Assembly (NCBI GenBank): GCA_964607765.1 | Contig: CAZSNT010000144.1 | Span: forward strand, 1-26,230 | Direction of reading: 5' to 3' | DNA: 26,230 bases | DNA from: CAZSNT01 sp964607765 | Lineage (GTDB): Bacteria > Verrucomicrobiota > Lentisphaeria > Oligosphaerales > JABHEG01 | In this document: piece by piece, positions 1 through 7,565 of the stretch | Position numbering within the stretch: position 1 is the stretch's first letter | How the letters are laid out: each line of letters opens with the position of its first letter | Made by a program: the position numbers and the translations under genes | Notes under the pieces: model-generated | Databases searched by the model: none | Seen by the model: the letters and a program-made list of their open reading frames with translations, nothing else | Told to the model about the DNA's origin: nothing

Positions 1-340
1 GGCACGAGGCCGTGGGGGTCGCAGAACCCGCTGTTTTCCGGACAACGCCCACGTCGTCCACGACCGGAAAAGACCACCGTTTTCCGGACAACACGCCAAC
101 GACCACGACCAATCTCGCTCACTCACGGCACGAGGCCGTGGGGGTCGCAGAACCCGCTGTTTTCCGGACAACGCCCACGTCGTCCACGACCGGAAAAGAC
201 CACCGTTTTCCGGACAACACGCCAACGACCACGACCAATCTCGCTCACTCACGGCACGAGGCCGTGGGGGTCGCAGAACCCGCTGTTTTCCGGACAACGC
301 CCACGTCCACGACCGGAAAACACCACTGTTTTCCGGACAT
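1..340. repeat. 126-bp tandem repeat, about 2.7 copies, with internal hairpins
   Basis: Copies start at 1, 127 and 253; the first two are essentially identical, and the third has lost 3 bases and ends near 340. Each copy carries an inverted pair, CCGGAAAA then TTTTCCGG, separated by 8 bases (64-87, 190-213, 313-336). A second TTTTCCGG lies about 22 bases upstream (34-41 in copy 1). In copy 3 the loop sequence changed while both stem arms stayed perfect. The array probably continues left of the window. Because 126 is divisible by three, an open frame runs through it with a 42-residue period, but nothing else suggests a protein. Confidence 0.85.
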
Positions 341-397
341 TGCACCCCTATCGGACGGTTTCCCGCCCGTGTCCCCGACAATCTCTGCCCCGGCCTC

Positions 398-444
398 TTG
401 CATACCTCGGAATCCGATGCTATTATTACCTCGGATGCCGATGC
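398..444 (+). promoter_or_regulatory. Predicted promoter with two palindromic operator boxes
   Basis: A -35-like TTGCAT (398-403) and a -10-like TATTAT (421-426) are separated by exactly 17 bases. The spacer is the 17-mer ACCTCGGAATCCGATGC (404-420). The same 17-mer, with 15 of 17 bases matching, recurs at 428-444 over the expected transcription start. Each copy holds a palindrome: TCGGA-A-TCCGA (407-417) and TCGG-ATG-CCGA (431-441). One box inside the promoter and one at the start site is the usual geometry of repression, most simply autoregulation by the PadR protein encoded at 514. The promoter is a consensus match by eye. Confidence 0.55.
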
Positions 445-513
445 ATAAGCAGGCGGAACGAGAGTGGGGTTGAGGGGGCGGCTTGGAGTACGGTCAGGAA
501 CAGGAGCCATGCC

Positions 514-852
514 ATGGAAATCTCGCAGGAAATGATCAAGGGGACGGTCGTGCCGATCATCCTGAAGCTGCTCAGTGAGAAGCGCATGTACGGCTATGAG
601 ATCATCAAGGTCGTGAACGAGCGCACAAAGAACGCGTTCCAGTGGAAGGAGGGCACCATCTATCCCTGGCTGCACCGACTGGAAGGCGACGGGCTGATCC
701 ACAGCGAGTGGGAAGTCCCCGACTCGGGCCGCAAGCGCAAGTATTACCGCATCACCCGCAAAGGTCACGCGTGCCTGGCCGACAAGATCAGCGAGTGGTC
801 GGTGTTTGCCGAAGCGGTCAATGTCCTTCTGTTCGGTCCGGCACTGGCTTGA
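514..852 (+). CDS. PadR-family transcriptional regulator
   Basis: The 112-residue protein has the PadR winged-helix fold: an N-terminal helix followed by the GTVVPIILKLLSEKRMYGYEI segment in two parts (helix, then YGYEI), the EGTIYPWLHRLEGDGLI recognition helix, and a wing around SGRKRKYYRIT. PadR proteins are small dimeric repressors, usually of about 110 residues, so the length fits. The ATG at 514 is preferred because AGGAG (502-506) precedes it by 7 bases and because it removes a 58-residue non-PadR extension that the upstream open frame would add. It lies 52 bases before a membrane protein with a helical N-terminal domain, the common pairing of PadR with its membrane partner. Two palindromes in the promoter region suggest autoregulation. 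The ligand or signal cannot be read from the sequence. Confidence 0.93.
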   Translation: MEISQEMIKGTVVPIILKLLSEKRMYGYEIIKVVNERTKNAFQWKEGTIYPWLHRLEGDGLIHSEWEVPDSGRKRKYYRITRKGHACLADKISEWSVFAEAVNVLLFGPALA

Positions 853-904
853 GCATGAGGCCGCCGTCACAGCCGAGATGCAACCTGATTCAGAGGGCAT
901 GTGA

Positions 905-3283
905 ATGAGCTCAAGTGAACGAATTGACAACTTCCTCGACCAGGCAACCGCAGGCCTGGCGAGCGACGCCGAGCTGCAGTTGGATGTACGGACAGAGTTG
1001 TTGTCCCACCTTGAGACCGCGATGGACAGCGCGGTGGGCAGCGGCATGTCCGAACCGGAGGCGCTCGACAGCGCGCTGGCATCGGTCGGCCCGGTGACAG
1101 ACATCTCCGGCGACCTGGTTGCCGGGAATCGGCGGCGACTCAGAACGTGGGCTCGGGTGCGGAATGCACTGCGTTTTGCTCTCGTCCCGGCTGCCATTGT
1201 TTTCGCCTTGTTCACCATCGGCTTCCCCGCCGGTCAGGCGACACGTGAGGTGGCAGCATTGGGCGGCGGTTCACACCCCGCCAGCGCGTTCGTTTCGCTG
1301 CTTCCATCTGTTCTCGTCCGTTCGCCCAAACTCACGCCCGAGCAGGAACTGCTCCTGCACGGGGACGCCGCGAGGAGCACGACGGCGGAACGCGAGCGCG
1401 CCATCTGGGAAGCGGCCCCGGACAACGCCGTGTACTTCGGCAACTACCTCACCCACCTTCTCGCCGAGACTGACCGTCCGGACGCGAGTCCCGACGCGAT
1501 TTCCGCGTTCATCGATGCCTGCCGACAGGGCATGGCCATGGAACCGGACAACGCCCGCTACCACTATCTCATCGGCGGCATCCTCCTCAAGCAGGCGTGT
1601 GAGGTGCAAAGCGTGAAGATCGGCGAACACACCGATGATCGGCCCCGGTACGACTACATCCTGACGATCAACGACCGTGCCAGACTTGACGAAGCCATGG
1701 CGGAGTTCCGACGCGGCGCGGCCAAACCACACTACCGCCGCTACGGCCACGACATGGTCCGCGAGCGTCTGGCTGTTTGGGGGCAGCCCAAGAGCATGCT
1801 TGCGCAGGTACGCGCGATTCACCTCTCCTGCAGCATTCTGCTGCCGGATCTGAGTCTGTACCGCAACGGCATCCGCGCGGCCTCCGCCTACGCGGAAGTG
1901 CTTGCGCGCCAGGGCCGCAATGCGGAGGCGGCTGGCGTGTTGTCCTGGTGGGAACCCTATGCACTGCACCTGGCCGAAGACAGCTTCTGCCTGATCGATC
2001 TGCTGGTGATCAAGGCGCTGCTGTCCACGGTCGAGGATCAGTATGCTCCCGTCTACCGCGATCTGGGGGACGACGAACGCGCCGATACCGTGGCGGCCCG
2101 GGCCGCGGCGCTGGCCGCACCCATGACGCGCTGGGACGCCGACCGCAAACGGTTCAATGGCTCGCGCGAAGATGCTGAGTTCGGGCAGCTTCTGAGGGAG
2201 TCGGGCAGCGTCCTGATCGCCCTGCTGCTGCCGGCCCTCGGGCACGGCGTGGACGCAGCAGAGCTGGCCCCAGGGCGCTGGCTCGAGTATGTCATGGCGG
2301 AGAGCGCAGTTCGGTCCCTGACGAGTCTCGCGCTCATTGCTGCCATTGCCATGGCGGCCGCGACCGCCGCACGCTGGCGGTTTGCCAAGAACGGCCGTGC
2401 GATCCCTATCCTGCTCGTTCCGGACTGGACTGAACTCGCCCGTGCGCTGGGGTTCGGAATCCTCTGCCCGCTGCTGGCCTTCTACGGTCTGACCCGGTGG
2501 CTGCCCTTCGGCGGCAGGGCTTTCTCACTGCACTACTGCTGGCCGCGATTCGCGCTGCAGGCGGGTGTACTGCTGTGCGTGATGAGTTCCGTAACCACCG
2601 GTCTGATGGTGCGCTCGTGCACGCGGCGCTGCCGCGAGCTCGGCGTGGCGTGCCCCCTGCCCAGTTGGCCGAACAGGTGGGAGATTGTCACCGGTGTTGG
2701 CATAGCGCTGGGCCTCGCGGCAGCCGCATGGCTCATCGCCACACAGGCCCAGTTCAGGGAAGGCTGTGCCGTGGTGCTGATCATGCTGATATTCCTGGGC
2801 TACATCGTGCTCTGCAAAGCGACGGATCCACGCTGGCAAAGGGCCAAGCCTCGACAGCGACGACCACGCCTGTTTGCGGCTGTCTGTGGGGCGTTCCTGC
2901 TCGTCAGCTTCCTGCCGAGCGAGTGGCTTCGCACCTACCTGCTGCTGCTGCTGGCACCGGCTGCGCTCTGGTTGTTCCTCGCGCTCGTCGTCTGGCCGCT
3001 GGCCAACGTGACACGGTTCGTGACAGGGAACCGCGAATACGGCTTGTACTACGGCTCGGTGGCACGCTCCCTGATCCCCGGGCTCGCGTTGGCGCTGGTC
3101 GTGCTTAACCTGATCGCGTTCCCGTGCCTGACACACAGCGAGTCGTCCCTCGTGGCGTCCGATCGCCTGCTGTGTGCGGACGGGGACGGATTCACCAAGG
3201 TGGAAGCCGACCTGGTCCGGGGAATGCGCGCGGAGATGCTCCAGGCGACGCGGGCGCAGGAAGTGGAGCAATCCGCTCGCTGA
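905..3283 (+). CDS. Large PadR-linked multi-span membrane protein with TPR-like middle region
   Basis: The protein has 792 residues. Residues 1-75 form an acidic helical domain (IDNFLDQATAGL..., then a helix pair with PEALDSALASVG), resembling the HAAS or 'permease prefix' domains encoded next to padR genes. One membrane segment follows at about 88-112. A long soluble part (about 120-440) contains helix pairs such as MEPDNARYHYLIGGILLKQA that look tetratricopeptide-like. About eight further hydrophobic segments lie between 465 and 755. The start has GAGGG 7 bases upstream, and an in-frame stop sits just before it. The soluble part, if periplasmic or extracellular, could sense or scaffold something, with the N-terminal domain linking to PadR; this is inference. 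There is no ATPase or known transporter motif, so the protein is not the usual ABC permease of such loci. Confidence 0.8.
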   Translation: MSSSERIDNFLDQATAGLASDAELQLDVRTELLSHLETAMDSAVGSGMSEPEALDSALASVGPVTDISGDLVAGNRRRLRTWARVRNALRFALVPAAIVFALFTIGFPAGQATREVAALGGGSHPASAFVSLLPSVLVRSPKLTPEQELLLHGDAARSTTAERERAIWEAAPDNAVYFGNYLTHLLAETDRPDASPDAISAFIDACRQGMAMEPDNARYHYLIGGILLKQACEVQSVKIGEHTDDRPRYDYILTINDRARLDEAMAEFRRGAAKPHYRRYGHDMVRERLAVWGQPKSMLAQVRAIHLSCSILLPDLSLYRNGIRAASAYAEVLARQGRNAEAAGVLSWWEPYALHLAEDSFCLIDLLVIKALLSTVEDQYAPVYRDLGDDERADTVAARAAALAAPMTRWDADRKRFNGSREDAEFGQLLRESGSVLIALLLPALGHGVDAAELAPGRWLEYVMAESAVRSLTSLALIAAIAMAAATAARWRFAKNGRAIPILLVPDWTELARALGFGILCPLLAFYGLTRWLPFGGRAFSLHYCWPRFALQAGVLLCVMSSVTTGLMVRSCTRRCRELGVACPLPSWPNRWEIVTGVGIALGLAAAAWLIATQAQFREGCAVVLIMLIFLGYIVLCKATDPRWQRAKPRQRRPRLFAAVCGAFLLVSFLPSEWLRTYLLLLLAPAALWLFLALVVWPLANVTRFVTGNREYGLYYGSVARSLIPGLALALVVLNLIAFPCLTHSESSLVASDRLLCADGDGFTKVEADLVRGMRAEMLQATRAQEVEQSAR

Positions 3284-3325
3284 AGCTCGCGCCCCGTCAA
3301 CGCCATCAACTGAACAAAGCCCGGC

Positions 3326-4678
3326 TCAATGCATGCCCGGGGTAGCCGACTTGTCCAGCTGCGACTTGCGCTCGCCAACCGTCGCCATGATCGCCGGGTC
3401 CAGAATGACGCCTTGACGTCGCAGCGCAGCCTGCAACTGGTCCACAGGCAGGGAAGCGAACGTCTTGACGCCGCCCTTGGTCAGCATCGCGGCTGCCGCG
3501 CCGGCGGCTTCGCCGGTAACCGCGCAGCCCGGGATGGCGCGCGCCTGGTCCCACGCCGTACCTTCACTGGACATGCACCGTCCCGCAGCGATCAGGTTCG
3601 CCACCTCAGGTGTGTAGAGCGAGCGGTACGGAACCGGGTAGATCGGGCCGCGCTTCCGCCAGTTCGAGAACATGCCCACGTTGTCTTCCGGCCAGCGCCC
3701 GGAGTCCTTCTCCCGCACCGTTGCCGCGCCGGCCAGACGCCGGGTCATGCGGAAGTCGGGGATCGTGTTCAGGTTCACCGGCTCAACCTTCGGATTCTCG
3801 CTGCGCATCTGCGCCAGCCGCTCCCGCTGCATCTGGCGAGTTCCCAGCAGCTGCTGTGTGACTGCCTCCCCGTCCACGCCGCTGAATGACTGCGGATCCC
3901 CGCTCATCCGCGATCCACTTGCGGAGAAAGGCCGTGACAGCGTGATCCGCCGAATCCTCTTCCCGTCCCACACGAAGAACCACCCCGCGCGTACGTTCGT
4001 ATCCAGTTCCTCGGTCGGTGCGCCGGCACGCGCGCACACGTCCGCATCGCCGCTGGCGTCGACCACAGCCCCCACCTGAATCGCCTGCCGGCCGCCTTTG
4101 TTCTCGATGATCAGATGCTCGATCCGCCCAGCGCGCGTCGCGACATCGCAGAAAGACGTGCAGTACAGAATCCGCACGCCTTCGCGGACAAGCAACTCCT
4201 CCATGTTCAGAGCAAAATCCCAGGGGTTGAACGTCACGCGAAACCGACTGCGTGCGTCACCCGACTCTTCACCGCCTTTGCGCCAACGCTCCGGCACTGC
4301 GGAGGGATTATGCCGGACCGAGAGCCGGGCCAGCTCCTCGCAGAGCCCGCCGCTGACCTGGTTCCCATACCCGTCGCACAGCGGCAGGTAGATCACCACG
4401 TTGCCCAACGTGGCGAGCCCGCCCGGCAGGCTTTCACGCTCGACCAGCAGGACCTCGGTCCCCAGCCGCCGTGCCGCCAACGCCGCGGCGACGCCTGCAA
4501 TGCCGGCCCCCACCACGGCCACCTGCACAGCCGCGACAACCGGGATCTCGCGTTGCGGCTCGACCATCAACTGGCCCCTTCCCGTCGCTGTTGCGGAAGC
4601 CGTGCTGCCGGTCGCTGCGATGCCGTCAGCGGCAACCGCCCCCGCCACGCCCAGTCCGATGAAGTGTCGTCTGTCCAT
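3326..4678 (-). CDS. Tat-exported FAD-dependent oxidoreductase
   Basis: The protein has 450 residues. It opens with a twin-arginine type leader (MDRRHFIGLGVAGAVAADG), then a Rossmann FAD-binding site VVGAGIAG (residues 55-62) ending in an acidic ribose-binding residue (VERE, about E80) and a PGGLAT segment. This matches the FAD_oxidored family (PF12831 type), common in many paralogues in Planctomycetes, Lentisphaerae and Kiritimatiellae. A second FAD contact region near the C terminus (LIAAGRCMSSEGTAWDQAR, then GCAVTGEAAGAAAA) is intact. The ATG at 4678 is preferred over one 84 bases upstream because it starts the Tat leader and has AGAGGA 7-8 bases before it. The substrate is unknown; exported members are often thought to act on sugars or other small organics. 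It is convergent with the preceding membrane-protein gene, 42 bases away. Confidence 0.87.
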   Translation of the reverse strand: MDRRHFIGLGVAGAVAADGIAATGSTASATATGRGQLMVEPQREIPVVAAVQVAVVGAGIAGVAAALAARRLGTEVLLVERESLPGGLATLGNVVIYLPLCDGYGNQVSGGLCEELARLSVRHNPSAVPERWRKGGEESGDARSRFRVTFNPWDFALNMEELLVREGVRILYCTSFCDVATRAGRIEHLIIENKGGRQAIQVGAVVDASGDADVCARAGAPTEELDTNVRAGWFFVWDGKRIRRITLSRPFSASGSRMSGDPQSFSGVDGEAVTQQLLGTRQMQRERLAQMRSENPKVEPVNLNTIPDFRMTRRLAGAATVREKDSGRWPEDNVGMFSNWRKRGPIYPVPYRSLYTPEVANLIAAGRCMSSEGTAWDQARAIPGCAVTGEAAGAAAAMLTKGGVKTFASLPVDQLQAALRRQGVILDPAIMATVGERKSQLDKSATPGMH

Positions 4679-4740
4679 GGTCCCGTCCTCTGCTGCTGCC
4701 TGGTTGCGTTCGTCGCAAGATACACGGTATTTGCAGGTGT

Positions 4741-4767
4741 GTCGCCCGCACGTCGCCCGCACGTCGC
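4741..4767. repeat. Short 11-bp tandem repeat in divergent intergenic region
   Basis: GTCGCCCGCAC occurs twice head to tail (4741-4751, 4752-4762), followed by the first five bases of a third copy. It lies in the 298-bp space between the divergent oxidoreductase and metallophosphoesterase genes, about 65-90 bases upstream of the oxidoreductase start, where it could be a regulator site or simple slippage. Apart from this and the promoter-like element at 4905, I see nothing in this intergenic stretch. Confidence 0.45.
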
Positions 4768-4904
4768 GAGATATCCACCTGGGGTCGCCACTTCTTCGTC
4801 CCTATCTCAGCGTTGGCGACACCAACTCCCAGCCCATCCGTGGAACGGCCCTGCCATCCATGGGGTAACGCCGCCCCAATCCCCGCAATGCCCCATCCGC
4901 GGGG

Positions 4905-4933
4905 TTGCATCCGCCGCATGCAGTCGGTATTCT
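4905..4933 (+). promoter_or_regulatory. Candidate promoter of the metallophosphoesterase gene
   Basis: TTGCAT (4905-4910) and TATTCT (4928-4933) are separated by 17 bases; the same -35-like hexamer occurs before padR. The predicted start site is about 40 bases upstream of the ATG at 4977. This is a consensus match by eye, with no independent support. Confidence 0.35.
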
Positions 4934-4976
4934 TGAGCGAAGCAGTGAAGCCGAGTAACAGAAGGGAACCGCCCTG

Positions 4977-6431
4977 ATGAGACAACGACACCGGTCCCGC
5001 CGTCGGATGCTCCTCTTTGCAGGGGTCCTCTTCGCATGCCTTCGCACCATGGCCGTCACGGACACCGTCGTGCTGCTCTACACGTCCGACATGCACGACC
5101 ACCTGCGTGCGAGGGCGGGCGGTGTCGGCGGTGTTCCGTTCGTGTCCGGTTACATCAACAAGGTCCGGAACGAGCGGTCCGATGTCGTACTCGTGGATGC
5201 CGGCGACGTCGTGAACAAGGGCGACATGCTCCCCTTCCGAACGCGCGGCAAGACCATGTACGAAGCCATGAAACGCATCGGCTACACTGCCACTGCCCCG
5301 GGCAACCATGGCTTTGTCTACGGCCTGGCACAGTTGCTGAAAAACGTGGACACGGCCGGGTTCCCCGTTCTCTGTGCAAATGTGCAGCAGAATGACGGGT
5401 CGGATCTGCCGCTGAAGCGCTCGGTCGTAGTCGATGCGGACGGTGTCAAGGTCGGCATCATCGGCTACACGCTGCCCGGCGCCAAGTTTGCCGCAGCCAA
5501 GTGCAGCGCGTTCGACCTCAAGCGCACCGCGGCCGTGCTCAATGAGGAGGCAGAGAAGCTGGCACCGCAAGTCCACATGATCGTGGCGGTGGGACACTGC
5601 TCGAACCAGAACTGCCTGAAGATGGCGCCGTTGGCGCCGGGCATCGACGTCTTCGTTGCCGCCCACAATCACCAGATTCTGAACAAGCCCAAGAAGGCGC
5701 CCGACACCGGCGCGCTCGTCGTTCAGGCTGGCGCGAACGCACTGCACGTCGGCCACCTGGAACTCACCGTCGACTTGGCCACCAAGGAGATCACTGCCCA
5801 CAAGAACAAGGTCGTCAAGCTGGTCCACAAGAGCGTTCCGGAAGACGAAGCGATGAGCAGTTGGGTCGACGGCACTGAGAAGGCCGTCTGCCCCGAGGCC
5901 CGTGAGGCACTGGGAACGACGGCTGAGGCGGTCACCAAAGACACGGTAGGCACACTCTATGCCCGGGCCATCCGGAAGAAGGCCGGCGCCGACATCGCGC
6001 TGGTCAACCGGAAGCGTATTCTGGGGGGATTCGTGGCGGGGCAGGGAATCGACGTCAACGCCGTGTTCGCCACCTACATGATGGAATTCCCCAAAGTGTC
6101 TGTGGTGGAACTGGCGGGCAGCGATCTCGCCCGTGCCCTTGGCAAGTTCAAGAACGTGAAGTCCGCGCCGGCGTGGGACGGGTTCGCAGGCCGGCTGGAT
6201 CCGGGGGCGCCTGCGGGCAAGCGTCTGGTCGACTCCGATCTCGAGCCCGAGCGCGCATACTCGGTCGCCATCAATGACGGCCTGGAGAATCCGGGCGGGT
6301 TGCCGCGAGCATTCGGGTTCACAGCGCCCAAGACCGGTGTCACGACCTGTGACTTCACGCCGGTTGACGCGCTCAGCGCGCATATCCGGAGCGTAACCGC
6401 CGAGGGCAAGGAAATCGGACGAGCACGCTGA
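4977..6431 (+). CDS. UshA-like 5'-nucleotidase / metallophosphoesterase, exported
   Basis: The 484-residue protein has an Arg-rich leader followed by a hydrophobic stretch (MLLFAGVLFACL), suggesting export. The two-metal site of calcineurin-like phosphoesterases is complete: SDMHDH (D38, H40), DAGD (D74 or D77), GNHGF (N110, H111), VGHCS (H207) and AAHNH (H230, H232). GNHGF replaces the more usual GNHE. The C-terminal part (about 310-480) looks like the 5'-nucleotidase substrate-binding domain, with a VVELAGSDLARAL segment and FGFTAP near the end. Homologues hydrolyse nucleotides or UDP-sugars outside the cytoplasm to recover phosphate and nucleosides. The ATG at 4977 follows GAAGGG by about 10 bases; the methionine at residue 11 is an alternative start. 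Specificity cannot be assigned from sequence. Confidence 0.88.
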   Translation: MRQRHRSRRRMLLFAGVLFACLRTMAVTDTVVLLYTSDMHDHLRARAGGVGGVPFVSGYINKVRNERSDVVLVDAGDVVNKGDMLPFRTRGKTMYEAMKRIGYTATAPGNHGFVYGLAQLLKNVDTAGFPVLCANVQQNDGSDLPLKRSVVVDADGVKVGIIGYTLPGAKFAAAKCSAFDLKRTAAVLNEEAEKLAPQVHMIVAVGHCSNQNCLKMAPLAPGIDVFVAAHNHQILNKPKKAPDTGALVVQAGANALHVGHLELTVDLATKEITAHKNKVVKLVHKSVPEDEAMSSWVDGTEKAVCPEAREALGTTAEAVTKDTVGTLYARAIRKKAGADIALVNRKRILGGFVAGQGIDVNAVFATYMMEFPKVSVVELAGSDLARALGKFKNVKSAPAWDGFAGRLDPGAPAGKRLVDSDLEPERAYSVAINDGLENPGGLPRAFGFTAPKTGVTTCDFTPVDALSAHIRSVTAEGKEIGRAR

Positions 6432-6470
6432 ATCACTCCTTCTTCGCGGTGAATCAACCGGGCCGATCGC

Positions 6471-7565
6471 ATGGAATTCATCATCTTCCTCACAGAACGG
6501 TGCAATCTGCGCTGCACCTATTGCGGCGAAGGCGATGCCCGGGAAGCCCTGCAGAGAGACATCAGCTACGAACCGTCCGTGCTGATCGACTTCCTGCAGC
6601 AGGCGCCGGATGTTGCCATGCACCTGTACGGCGGCGAGCCGCTGCTCAACATGCCCCTGCTGGAAGAAATCCTCATGCATGTCGAGAGCGACACCGTCAC
6701 GGTCCAGACGAACGGGCTGCTGCTCGACCGGATACCCGAGTCGGTGTGGGACAAGATCCACTTGTTGTCCGTGTCCCTGGACGGGCCGCCTGCCACCACC
6801 AACAGCTTCCGTGGCGCGGGGACGCAGGAGCGGGTGCTCGAGCAGGTAGCACAGATCCGGCGACGGGGTTTCCCGAACGAGATCCACGCCCGCATGACCA
6901 CGACGCCGGGCGTGGATATCTACGACTCGGTCACGTATTTCCTCGAGCGCTGCCCGGTCGAGTTCGACGCAGTGCATTGGCAGCTGAACGTGCTGTTCTC
7001 CGCCGACGATGCCTGGCATGAGGATCCCGACTCGGTGAAGCGCTGGTTCCGGGAGGACTACAACCCCGGCATAACGGGACTGATGGACTACTGGTACCGA
7101 CAGATGGAACAGCACGGAACCGTGCTCCAGCTTGTGCCGTTCGTGACCATGATGGACTCCATCCTGAGCGACCAGCCGGTGTGCAATGTCAGGTGCGGCG
7201 CGGGTTGGCAGACCTGGTCGATCAGCACCAACGGCGACATCTATCCGTGCCCCGTGATGAGTTCGTACCCGGAGTTCTTTGTCGGCAACATCGCAGACAT
7301 GCGCCCGGGCGACATCAGGCCGACGTGCACGCTCGAGGAGCCCTGCCCGTCCTGCGATGTGTTCGGGCACTGCGGCGGCCGCTGCCTGTGCTCGAACCTG
7401 CGCAATCTCTGGGATGACGAAGGCTTCGACATTGTCTGCGGCAGCATCAAGCATCTGGTGGCCGAGCTGGAGCGTGTCCGGCCCGGCATCGAACGGCTGA
7501 TCGAGGCCGGCACGATCGATGCCGACGACTTCGACTGTATCCAATTCCACGAGATAACGCCATGA
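6471..7565 (+). CDS. Radical SAM enzyme with SPASM-type C-terminal cluster domain
   Basis: The protein has 364 residues. CNLRCTYC (C11, C15, C18) binds the radical SAM 4Fe-4S cluster, and LYGGEPLLN (52-60) is the SAM-binding GGE motif. The C-terminal third is rich in Cys: C238, C242, C260 (in DIYPCP), C286, C292, C295, C301, C305, C307 and C323, including CPSCDVFGHCGGRCLC in a SPASM-like arrangement for extra Fe-S clusters. The pattern reminds me of the AF0577-type putative peptide-modifying enzymes (TIGR04084), though I cannot check this. Such enzymes usually modify peptides, or mature another enzyme as anaerobic sulfatase-maturing enzymes do. No short precursor peptide gene was found beside it. 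Its stop overlaps the start of the Gfo/Idh gene (ATGA), so the two are probably translated together. The ribosome site is weak. Confidence 0.88.
   Translation: MEFIIFLTERCNLRCTYCGEGDAREALQRDISYEPSVLIDFLQQAPDVAMHLYGGEPLLNMPLLEEILMHVESDTVTVQTNGLLLDRIPESVWDKIHLLSVSLDGPPATTNSFRGAGTQERVLEQVAQIRRRGFPNEIHARMTTTPGVDIYDSVTYFLERCPVEFDAVHWQLNVLFSADDAWHEDPDSVKRWFREDYNPGITGLMDYWYRQMEQHGTVLQLVPFVTMMDSILSDQPVCNVRCGAGWQTWSISTNGDIYPCPVMSSYPEFFVGNIADMRPGDIRPTCTLEEPCPSCDVFGHCGGRCLCSNLRNLWDDEGFDIVCGSIKHLVAELERVRPGIERLIEAGTIDADDFDCIQFHEITP

Noticed and set aside
12..473. Open frame through the 126-bp repeat encoding 42-residue repeats
   Set aside because: It exists only because 126 is a multiple of three. There is no ribosome site, signal or domain, and the hairpins explain the conservation better.
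340..513. 58-residue N-terminal extension of the PadR protein
   Set aside because: It is not part of the PadR fold, overlaps the predicted promoter and operator boxes, and the ATG at 514 has a good ribosome site.
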